This document shows positions 1 through 5,025 of a DNA stretch of 5,025 bases, piece after piece (position 1 is the stretch's first letter; every line of letters begins with the position of its first letter). Source of the DNA: CAIXTV01 sp037144095 (lineage in GTDB: Bacteria; Bacteroidota; Bacteroidia; Bacteroidales; CAIXTV01); NCBI GenBank assembly GCA_037144095.1, contig JBAWXL010000307.1, positions 1-5,025 on the forward strand. Reading direction: 5' to 3'. The position numbers and the translations under genes were made by a program. Below the pieces are notes generated by a model. It saw only the letters and a list, made by a program, of their open reading frames with translations. It ran no database searches and had not been told where the DNA came from.

Positions 1-77
1 GTCTATTAGTTATAAACATCGTTGTTAACAATCCCTTATCCCGAACTCAGGTTAATAGTCTAAAAGCCTAAACCCCT

Positions 78-112
78 AAAAAAAGAGACCTGCACTTTCG
101 CACAGGCCTCCT
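78..112 (-). terminator. Intrinsic terminator, minus strand
   Basis: Read on the minus strand, AGGAGGCCUGUGC pairs with GUGCAGGUCUCUU around a GAAA tetraloop closed by C-G, and a run of seven T follows at 84-78. The stem is about 13 bp and includes several G-U wobbles. Those wobbles would be A-C mismatches in a plus-strand RNA, and no T-run follows on the plus strand, so the signal belongs to minus-strand transcription. The nearest upstream gene on that strand ends at 860, so it either closes the cyd transcript after a tail of about 750 nt or ends an unrecognised small RNA. Confidence 0.75.
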
Positions 113-190
113 ACACATATTAACCATTAGATTATTTTCTAAATAATCCAATATCTTATTAACTTAATAACCCATTTAGGTTGAAAAATT

Positions 191-222
191 CAAAGTCTCA
201 AATTCCAAAATCCAAATCCAAA
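191..222 (-). repeat. Short heptad-like block, inverted copy of the array core
   Basis: CAAA recurs at 191, 199, 206, 213 and 219, giving a period of about seven bases. The 12-mer TCAAATTCCAAA at 198-209 is the exact reverse complement of TTTGGAATTTGA, which begins at 574, 658, 742 and 826 in the tandem array. This is therefore a diverged, oppositely oriented relative of the array core, placed about 340 bp from it. Low complexity makes chance resemblance possible, but the exact 12-mer plus the shared period favours common origin. Confidence 0.5.
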
Positions 223-405
223 GGATGAAAAACCTATTTCAAAATGAATTCATTAATATTAAAATGGAAATTCTTCTTACACCTATGATTTTAATATAAT
301 TCAATTTTATTTAAAAACCCATCTTCATTGAAGGTGGTTATGTTCTTATGGTTAAACCTTTTTGCTTGTTAAATAATGTAATCAGGTTTGATTCCAGGGT
401 AATCC

Positions 406-467
406 ATTATTGTTACTAAGGTAATAAGGTTATAGCAAATTAACCTCATTCCCTTAGTAACCATAAT
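406..467. repeat. Imperfect 62-bp palindrome (27-bp stem, 8-nt loop)
   Basis: Arm 406-432 pairs with arm 441-467 around loop TAGCAAAT (433-440). I count 24 of 27 positions complementary; mismatches are at 411/462, 422/451 and 426/447. In a minus-strand RNA the 426/447 pair becomes a U-G wobble, so the fold is slightly better in the direction of cyd operon transcription. There is no T-run directly after it on either strand, so it is not a standard terminator. It could be an RNA-stabilising or processing hairpin in a 3' tail, a REP/MITE-like palindrome, or a protein-binding site. Confidence 0.7.
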
Positions 468-564
468 AAATATCTCTCTTTTCATCTGACCTTATTAGCT
501 TTTTATGCCCATTGGACTTATCTTTCATATCACTGCCTTTGGTGGAGGTAATTGACTTTTTCAA

Positions 565-868
565 TTCTTGAAATTTGGAATTTGAAATTTGGGTCTTGGG
601 ACTTTTTTTACTCTCCTAAAGATGCCAGAATATCAATTAATTATTCTCTTCTTGAGATTTGGAATTTGAAATTTGGGTCTTGGGACTTTTTTTACTCTCC
701 TAAAGATGCCAGAATATCAATTAATTATTCTCTTCTTGAGATTTGGAATTTGAAATTTGGGTCTTGGGACTTTTTTTACTCTCTTAAAGATGCCAGAATA
801 TCAATAAATTATTCTCTTCTTGAAATTTGGAATTTGAAATTTGGGTCTTGGGACTTTTTTTACTCTCC
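565..868. repeat. 84-bp tandem repeat array, 3.6 copies
   Basis: Units start at 565, 649, 733 and 817 with an exact period of 84 bp; the fourth is partial (52 bp, ending at 868). Each unit has a 52-bp core with TTTGGAATTTGAAATTTGGG and a T7 run, then a 32-bp segment with a small AGAATA/TATTCT inverted repeat. I see only a few differences: A/G at unit position 8, one C/T in CTCTCC/CTCTCT, and one T/A near the end of unit three. Such low divergence implies recent duplication or homogenisation. Because 84 is a multiple of three, a plus-strand frame stays open through it by arithmetic, not because it is coding. The array overlaps the last codons and stop of the small gene at 860-970. Confidence 0.95.
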
Positions 869-970
869 CAGTGTTTTCTCAATCTTCTTCACGCCGCATA
901 AAATGATGCGATACGTTACGTAAATGAGCACCGGAAGGCTTAAAAACCATAATATTTCTGTTGTATACAT
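860..970 (-). CDS. Small single-span membrane protein, CydX-like candidate subunit of cytochrome bd oxidase
   Basis: A 36-residue frame starts with ATG 19 nt after the cydB stop. The protein begins MYTTEILWFLSLPVLIYVTY. A hydrophobic span covers roughly residues 6-27 (with W8, P13 and C25), followed by a charged tail rich in K and E (residues 28-36). This matches the plan of CydX/CbdX small subunits of proteobacterial bd oxidases: about 30-40 residues, one N-terminal helix with a Trp, a short charged C-tail, encoded right after cydB. Those subunits stabilise the haems of CydAB. There is no proper Shine-Dalgarno site, but an A9 tract lies just upstream (984-976), as is common in Bacteroidota. 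The stop codon lies inside the last copy of the tandem array. Sequence identity to E. coli CydX is not evident, so the subunit role is inferred from size, topology and position; it could instead be an unrelated small protein. Confidence 0.65.
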   Translation of the reverse strand: MYTTEILWFLSLPVLIYVTYRIILCGVKKIEKTLGE

Positions 971-989
971 ACTTCTTTTTTTTTATTGA

Positions 990-2147
990 TTAATATGAAT
1001 GAGCATCATCCTGCATTTCCTGGGCTGTGATCTTGCTGCTGTTCATTTTGCGCCAAAACCAAACAATATATGCCAACACAAAAGGAACTAACAAAGAGAC
1101 ATAACTCATCGCGGTGAGGGTATAATGACTTGAAGATGAGTTTTCGATGGTCAAACTGCTTTGCAAATCGAAGCTCGAAGGGTAATAACTCGTATTGTTC
1201 AAACCGGCAAGCATAAACAGCATCAATACCGTGAGAACTACGCCAATGCCCGTAAACCAAATGCCTTTCAGCGATTTCATAAAGAGGGTAGAAATAATTC
1301 CCCAAAGCACCAAAAGCACTCCAACCAGGAATATAACCAACACCATGGGCATCTGAAGGAAATTATGCAAATATTTGTAGCTTTCCATAAACACTTCTTT
1401 CGTGGCAGGGTTCACGGCATAACCATCAATAAATAATAATCTGATTACGAAGAACAAAAAGAAAACAAGAAATGGGATCGTATTAATTAGCAGGCATCTT
1501 TTGGCACGACTGTAGATGTTTTCATCATTAATTGTGTTGATGAGATATAAACCGCCAAGGATGCGCGAAAGAAATAGCACCGCCAAGCCAAGACTAACAT
1601 TGTGAAAACTCAACACGGCTTCCAGTCCCTTTGCAGGACCTTCCCAGCCGGAAATAACATTCATGCCGCCGATGTTGGTAATGTTCATTTTATTCACACT
1701 GAAAGCCGAACCGGTGAAGAAAGTAGCCACCGCCACCCCCAACAGCAAAGGTCCGAGCGAACCATTGATGAATAAAAGAATTTCGTAGAACTTTGAGCCA
1801 TACACATTGCCTTCTTTTTTTCTGAATTCGTAGGCAATGGCTTGCACAATAAAGCAAAACAAAATTGCCATCCACACCCAATAGGCTCCACCAAAGCTGG
1901 TCGAATAAAATAGGGGGAAGGAGGCAAAGAAAGCGCCGCCAAACGTAACTAAGGTCGTAAAGGTGAATTCCCATTTACGTCCAAGCGAATTAACAATCAT
2001 AGTTTTTTCCTCCTCAGTCTTTCCCAGGGAAAATAACAGCGTTTGCCCACCCTGAACAAAAAGAAGAAAAACTAATAAACTACCAAGGAGGGATACTATA
2101 ACCCACCAATATTGTTGTAATGATAATTGTGAAAGTGTTTCAAACAT
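990..2147 (-). CDS. cydB: Cytochrome bd quinol oxidase subunit II
   Basis: 385 residues, close to E. coli CydB (379). CydB is the integral membrane partner of CydA and helps house the haem groups of the quinol:O2 oxidase. Hydrophobic spans appear near residues 13-39, 64-85, 88-108, 121-144, 178-200, 219-241, 264-289, 296-316 and 347-365, consistent with the family's nine or so helices. Recognisable family blocks are SLGRKWEF (54-61), GGAFFASFPLFYS (70-82), YEFRKK (106-111) and SLTIENSSSSHYTL (331-344), the last resembling the E. coli ASLTMWDATSSQLTL stretch. The start ATG lies 2 nt after the cydA stop, with GGAGG nine bases upstream inside the cydA tail, implying coupled translation. Compared with E. 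coli, the TDGFDMG motif of helix 1 reads VQGGQTL (31-37), and the Asp after the conserved Trp is Glu60. I believe this is normal for Bacteroidota CydB, but did not verify it. Confidence 0.96.
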   Translation of the reverse strand: MFETLSQLSLQQYWWVIVSLLGSLLVFLLFVQGGQTLLFSLGKTEEEKTMIVNSLGRKWEFTFTTLVTFGGAFFASFPLFYSTSFGGAYWVWMAILFCFIVQAIAYEFRKKEGNVYGSKFYEILLFINGSLGPLLLGVAVATFFTGSAFSVNKMNITNIGGMNVISGWEGPAKGLEAVLSFHNVSLGLAVLFLSRILGGLYLINTINDENIYSRAKRCLLINTIPFLVFFLFFVIRLLFIDGYAVNPATKEVFMESYKYLHNFLQMPMVLVIFLVGVLLVLWGIISTLFMKSLKGIWFTGIGVVLTVLMLFMLAGLNNTSYYPSSFDLQSSLTIENSSSSHYTLTAMSYVSLLVPFVLAYIVWFWRKMNSSKITAQEMQDDAHSY

Positions 2148-2149
2148 GA

Positions 2150-3694
2150 TTATTTTCCTCCATCTTTATTTGGTCCATTTTTAATTTGTTTAATCATAAT
2201 AGTTACTTCAGCTATGAGTAGGGAAGTAAATATAAAAGCGAAAAGCCAGAATGTAAGCACAACAGAACCCGAATCAATGCGGGAAACTGCCGCCACATTA
2301 GGCATTAAATCCTGAATAACCCAGGGTTGTCGGCCCACTTCAGTGAGTATCCATCCCGCCTGACTGGCAAAATACGCCAGTGGGAAACACAAAACAGCAA
2401 ACCAAAGCAGCCATCGCTTCTTCTCAAGAGTATTTTTGAATATATAAATAAGAATAATGATGAATGCAATAATGAAGATAACCCCCAAACCCACCATAAG
2501 TTTAAAACTATAAAATGTAACCGGCACATTAGGAATTATTTCCTGAGGATTGTTCAAATAACCATAGCCAAAATATTTAAAGTTCTCATTAAAGCTTTTC
2601 AAAGCGCTATCCGCTTTCATCGTATTGCCTTCTTTCTTAGCTAAATTATATTCCGCAAGCGAATGAATGGCAATTTTACCTTTATCCATTTTCTCCTGTG
2701 TCGAAATGATGTTGTGCGAAGGATTCCCATCCACCAAATCTTTAACCCCCGGGACAAAGGCATTTGCATCACGATATCCCAGCATCGAAATGAGTTTGGG
2801 TATTTCCAAATCAACCATGGGCGAACGTTTATTATCATTATATTCCTTTCCCGGATTCAGCAAACCAATCACAGCCATGCCGGCTCCTTCTTTACCATCA
2901 TACAAACCTTCCATAGCGGCAAACTTCATGGGTTGATGTTGAGCCATTGTATAAGCCGAACCATCACCGGTGAAAGCAAGGAAAAGAGAAGTAATCAAAC
3001 CAAAAATGGCTCCGACAACAATACTTTTCTTCGCAAAAGTAACTTCCCTCTTTTTAATAAGATACCAGGCACTTATACCTACCACAAACAAAGCAGCAGT
3101 CACATAACCCGATGAAATAGTGTGCAAGAACTTATGCACAGCCACAGGAGAAAACAACACTTCCCAGAAATTCACCATTTCGTTGCGGGCAGTGTCGGGA
3201 TTAAAATGCATACCGGCAGGATATTGCATCCATGCATTGGCTACCAAAATCCATAAAGCAGAAAGATTAGCTCCAATAGCCGTTAGCCATGAAGCAGCGA
3301 GGTGAGTTTTCTTACTTACCTTCTTCCATCCGAAAAACATAATAGCGATGAAAGTAGATTCAAGGAAGAAAGCCATAATTCCCTCGATGGCAAGTGGTGC
3401 ACCAAAGATATCACCCACAAACCACGAGTAGTTAGACCAATTAGTTCCAAATTGAAACTCCATAATAATACCTGTTGCAACGCCAATTGCAAAGTTAATT
3501 CCAAACAGTGTCATCCAGAATTTTGTAATCTTCTTCCATTCGGGATTTCCTGTTTTTACGTAAATAGATTCCATTATCGCCACAATAAACGATAATCCGA
3601 GAGTGAGAGGGACAAACAGCCAATGATACATTGCTGTTAACGCAAATTGCGCCCTCGACCAGTCTACTACTGATAAGTCAGTTGCTAAAACCAT
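2150..3694 (-). CDS. cydA: Cytochrome bd quinol oxidase subunit I
   Basis: 514 residues (E. coli CydA 522). It oxidises quinol at the outer side of the cytoplasmic membrane and reduces O2 to water with haems b558, b595 and d, without pumping. Family markers by eye: SRAQFALTAMYHWLFVPLTL (13-32) with His24, the equivalent of E. coli His19; GVATGIIMEFQFGTNW (71-86); Glu104 and Glu112 in APLAIEGIMAFFLEST; KFLHT with His191 (E. coli His186) and Met400 in SFKLMVGLG (E. coli Met393), the b558 ligands; QPMKFAAMEG with Lys257 and Glu262 at the start of the Q loop; and GRQPW at 454-458. The Q loop (about 257-390) is as long as in E. coli, so this is the long-Q-loop class. About nine membrane spans. The start ATG follows the preceding stop by 3 nt with no Shine-Dalgarno site. 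All ligand residues checked are present, so the enzyme should be functional. Confidence 0.98.
   Translation of the reverse strand: MVLATDLSVVDWSRAQFALTAMYHWLFVPLTLGLSFIVAIMESIYVKTGNPEWKKITKFWMTLFGINFAIGVATGIIMEFQFGTNWSNYSWFVGDIFGAPLAIEGIMAFFLESTFIAIMFFGWKKVSKKTHLAASWLTAIGANLSALWILVANAWMQYPAGMHFNPDTARNEMVNFWEVLFSPVAVHKFLHTISSGYVTAALFVVGISAWYLIKKREVTFAKKSIVVGAIFGLITSLFLAFTGDGSAYTMAQHQPMKFAAMEGLYDGKEGAGMAVIGLLNPGKEYNDNKRSPMVDLEIPKLISMLGYRDANAFVPGVKDLVDGNPSHNIISTQEKMDKGKIAIHSLAEYNLAKKEGNTMKADSALKSFNENFKYFGYGYLNNPQEIIPNVPVTFYSFKLMVGLGVIFIIAFIIILIYIFKNTLEKKRWLLWFAVLCFPLAYFASQAGWILTEVGRQPWVIQDLMPNVAAVSRIDSGSVVLTFWLFAFIFTSLLIAEVTIMIKQIKNGPNKDGGK
2157..2161 (-). promoter_or_regulatory. Ribosome binding site of cydB inside the cydA 3' end
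   Basis: On the minus strand GGAGG sits nine bases before the cydB ATG (2147) and forms part of the final Asp-Gly-Gly-Lys codons of cydA. It is the only clear Shine-Dalgarno match among the genes here; cydA, the DUF4492 gene and the small gene have A/T-rich leaders instead. Because codon use for Gly-Gly could produce GGAGG by itself, its use as a ribosome site is inferred, but it supports the chosen start and tight coupling of the two subunits. Confidence 0.55.
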
Positions 3695-3697
3695 AGA

Positions 3698-3913
3698 TTA
3701 GTTTTTTTTAGTTAATTGATTTATTACATATTCACTTTTACCCTTCTCCGTTGTGGATTGGGTGCTTAAAAAGTCCTTAAAGAAAAATAATTTCAAAATA
3801 ACAAACATCACAAATAATTTAATAAAGATAATGACCCAAAGTTTTCTCCCTATGGTCATACTCCTAAATCCATCCCAATAGAAGAAGTATATCTTGCTAA
3901 TCAGTTTTATCAC
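3698..3913 (-). CDS. DUF4492 family small membrane protein, first gene of the cyd operon
   Basis: 71 residues. Residues 8-26 carry the family signature: aromatic-rich start, then YWDGFRSMTIGRKLW (12-26). A single hydrophobic span follows (about 25-46, ending FFFKDFL), then a polar C-tail (50-71). DUF4492 proteins occur in Bacteroidota immediately upstream of cydA; their function is not established, and a role as accessory subunit or assembly factor of the bd oxidase is inferred from this linkage. The start is GTG at 3913: an in-frame TAA lies three codons upstream, the overlapping ATG at 3915 runs straight into TGA in its own frame, and the first internal ATG (residue 19) would remove the conserved DGFR block. 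The stop lies 3 nt before the cydA ATG. No Shine-Dalgarno site. Confidence 0.88.
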   Translation of the reverse strand: MIKLISKIYFFYWDGFRSMTIGRKLWVIIFIKLFVMFVILKLFFFKDFLSTQSTTEKGKSEYVINQLTKKN

Positions 3914-4237
3914 ATTAATTTATTTTGAGGGTGTAAATATCTAAATAATATTAAGAATTGGAATACCTAAATAGAAAATAAATTTTAGAAGACAGATATT
4001 CAGCAAAATAAATTTATTCGAAATAACAAATGAAAAGAGAAAAATGAAATATTTGCTATATAAGCAAACATATTTTATTAGAATAATCGTCTAAAATCGA
4101 TAGAATTGAGCTCTAATTCGAAAATAACCTATTCAGTTAAAAGAAGGTGTATTTTAGAAGTCTTTAAACAGAAAAAATAATCAATTCGCAATTCAGCACA
4201 TTAACTTCTTAGCAAATAAGCACATCAGGATATTGCA
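3914..4237. other. Intergenic region expected to carry the cyd operon promoter
   Basis: A 324-bp, strongly AT-rich gap without a plausible gene. It must hold the end of the sorting-domain gene transcript and the start of the cyd operon, both on the minus strand. A weak match to the Bacteroidota promoter pattern is TTTG at 4030-4027 with TTATTTTG at 4011-4004 (consensus TAnnTTTG), but the 15-bp spacer is shorter than usual, so I do not call it as a promoter. A small hairpin TTTGCT/AGCAAA occurs at 4052-4068, and a near-palindrome GAATTGAGCTCTAATTC at 4103-4119. No clear intrinsic terminator follows the stop at 4238. Confidence 0.5.
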
Positions 4238-5025
4238 TCATCTCACAATAGTAACGCTTCCAGAATAACTGGCTTCTCTTCCAAGAGTATAACTTTTCCA
4301 AGTGAAAATGAAATAATAAGTCCCATCAGCCGCTCCTTCTCCAGTCCATGAGTTATCGTAGCTTGCTTTTTCATATATTTTTTTACCCCAGCGATTAAAT
4401 ACTTGTAGTGTATTTTCTTTATTAGGTTTTAAACCGATGATTTCAAATTTATCATTCACCCCATCACCATTTGGAGTGAAAACATTTGGGAATTGCAAAC
4501 CAAGTTCAATGATAACCGAATGGCTAATTGCACTCTTACAACTATGATCAGTAATTACTTTTAAAGTAACAACAAATGTTCCATCCGAGGCATAAGCATG
4601 CGTTACCACAACTCCGCTGTTATCCGTAAAAGAATCTCCGAAGTTCCATTGCCATTGACTAACCGGCACATCAGAACTTCCTGTGAAAGTAATAGGATTA
4701 TCAACTTCAATTCCCCATGGATTGGCCTCAAAATCAATAGCTGGAGTAGGATAAACAATTGCATTTGCTGTATCAATACCGGTGCAACCAAACGAATTGG
4801 TTCCGGTAACAGTATAAACAGTAGATGTATTTGGCATAACAATTAATGGATTAGAGGTAGACCCACCAGGGCTCCACAAATAAGTACTAGCACCCGTTGC
4901 AGTTAATATAATTGTATCCCCCTGACAAATGTAATCAGGATTTGCTGTAACTGTTGGATTTGGATGTACCGTAACAATTGCCGTTGCACTATCAACACAA
5001 TTGTTTACATCAGTTCCAGTAACCC
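4238..5025 (-). CDS. Secreted repeat protein with T9SS type B (gliding-motility-type) C-terminal sorting domain, 5' end outside window
   Basis: The frame is open from the right edge to its stop, giving 261 visible C-terminal residues; no start is in the window. Visible residues 1-22 and 23-92 are successive Ig-like repeat modules: VTGT at 1-4 recurs at 72-75, giving a 71-residue period, each followed by a Cys and an A-x-AIV stretch leading to P-x-P. Residues about 95-173 form a PKD-like domain with the typical WQWNFGDS and THAY motifs. Residues about 176-261 form the C-terminal domain of gliding-motility/T9SS type B proteins (FTPNGDGVND at 182-191, VFNRWGKKIYE, YYFIF). In this family the domain directs export through the outer membrane by type IX secretion and retention or release at the surface. 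The repeats suggest a large adhesin-like protein; its ligand or enzyme part, if any, lies upstream and cannot be seen. Confidence 0.93.
   Translation of the reverse strand, partial: VTGTDVNNCVDSATAIVTVHPNPTVTANPDYICQGDTIILTATGASTYLWSPGGSTSNPLIVMPNTSTVYTVTGTNSFGCTGIDTANAIVYPTPAIDFEANPWGIEVDNPITFTGSSDVPVSQWQWNFGDSFTDNSGVVVTHAYASDGTFVVTLKVITDHSCKSAISHSVIIELGLQFPNVFTPNGDGVNDKFEIIGLKPNKENTLQVFNRWGKKIYEKASYDNSWTGEGAADGTYYFIFTWKSYTLGREASYSGSVTIVR

Larger units (their letters stand above)
113..564. other. Non-coding AT-rich interval
   Basis: No reading frame here looks like a gene. The longest minus-strand frames with an ATG are 38 codons (485-369) and 24 codons (528-454); both overlap the palindrome at 406-467, lack a family resemblance I can defend, and have no ribosome binding site. 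The interval contains the inverted heptad block (191-222) and the palindrome (406-467), and lies between the tandem array and the terminator at 78-112. It could be the 3' untranslated tail of the cyd operon, host a small RNA, or be decayed sequence. Positions 1-77, left of the terminator, also show no gene. Confidence 0.5.

Noticed and set aside
20..60. TTGTTAACAA palindrome and CCTTATCCCGAACTCAGGTTA, possibly a dispersed intergenic motif
   Set aside because: The string looks familiar from Bacteroidota intergenic DNA, but I cannot support that from one copy at the window edge, and the 10-bp palindrome is too short to interpret.
369..485. Minus-strand 38-codon frame beginning MKREIFIMVTKG
   Set aside because: It runs through both arms of the palindrome, has no ribosome binding site and shows no recognisable family features; chance is enough to explain it.
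454..528. Minus-strand 24-codon frame with KKLIRSDEKR, faintly like the start of a PspC domain
   Set aside because: It stops after 24 codons, and I found no continuation in another frame that would extend a PspC-like domain, so a pseudogene call would be unsupported.
588..609. Plus-strand terminators formed by GGGTC/GACTT followed by T7 in each array unit
   Set aside because: The stem is only three Watson-Crick pairs plus two G-U pairs, too weak for an intrinsic terminator, and there is no plus-strand gene for it to end.
565..868. CRISPR array
   Set aside because: The 32-bp segments between the 52-bp cores are nearly identical rather than unique, and no cas gene is nearby. This is a plain tandem repeat.
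552..923. Plus-strand open frame of 123 codons with a 28-residue repeat
   Set aside because: It is open only because the tandem unit is 84 bp (a multiple of three) without stops in this frame. The translation is low-complexity, it runs antisense through the small gene after cydB, and it resembles spurious proteins often predicted from such intergenic repeats.
4004..4030. Bacteroidota-type promoter (TTTG ... TTATTTTG) for the cyd operon
   Set aside because: The spacer is only 15 bp and the second element lacks the consensus A at position 2; such matches are frequent in AT-rich DNA.

Overview
The window looks like a chromosomal segment of a Bacteroidota (Flavobacteriia/Cytophagia-like) bacterium. 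Three signs support this: a DUF4492-cydA-cydB gene order, a surface protein ending in a type IX secretion (gliding-motility-type) C-terminal sorting domain, and AT-rich DNA in which most genes lack Shine-Dalgarno sites. Every supported gene lies on the minus strand, so the window reads biologically from right to left.

Right edge to 4238: the 3' part of a large secreted or adhesin-like protein with Ig/PKD-like repeats and a C-terminal sorting domain; its 5' end lies outside the window. 4237-3914: an AT-rich intergenic stretch that should hold the promoter of the next operon. 3913-860: a compact operon for a cytochrome bd quinol oxidase. It encodes a DUF4492 single-span protein (GTG start), CydA, CydB, and a 36-codon single-span membrane protein just after cydB that resembles CydX-type small subunits in size, topology and position. 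Gaps between successive genes are 3, 2 and 19 nt, so the four are probably co-transcribed and partly translationally coupled. Together they would make a membrane oxidase that takes electrons from quinol and reduces O2 with high affinity, typical of microaerobic or oxygen-scavenging life.

868-1: no convincing gene. It holds an 84-bp tandem array (3.6 near-identical units), whose operon-proximal copy includes the last codons and stop of the small gene; a 27-bp-stem imperfect palindrome at 406-467; a short block at 191-222 related to the array but inverted; and a good minus-strand intrinsic terminator at 78-112. This terminator may end the cyd transcript after a very long 3' tail, or may belong to an unrecognised RNA.

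The least routine items are the unannotated small protein after cydB and its overlap with the repeat array. The oxidase and the sorting-domain protein are recognisable families. All assignments rest on reading motifs by eye; no database search was run.
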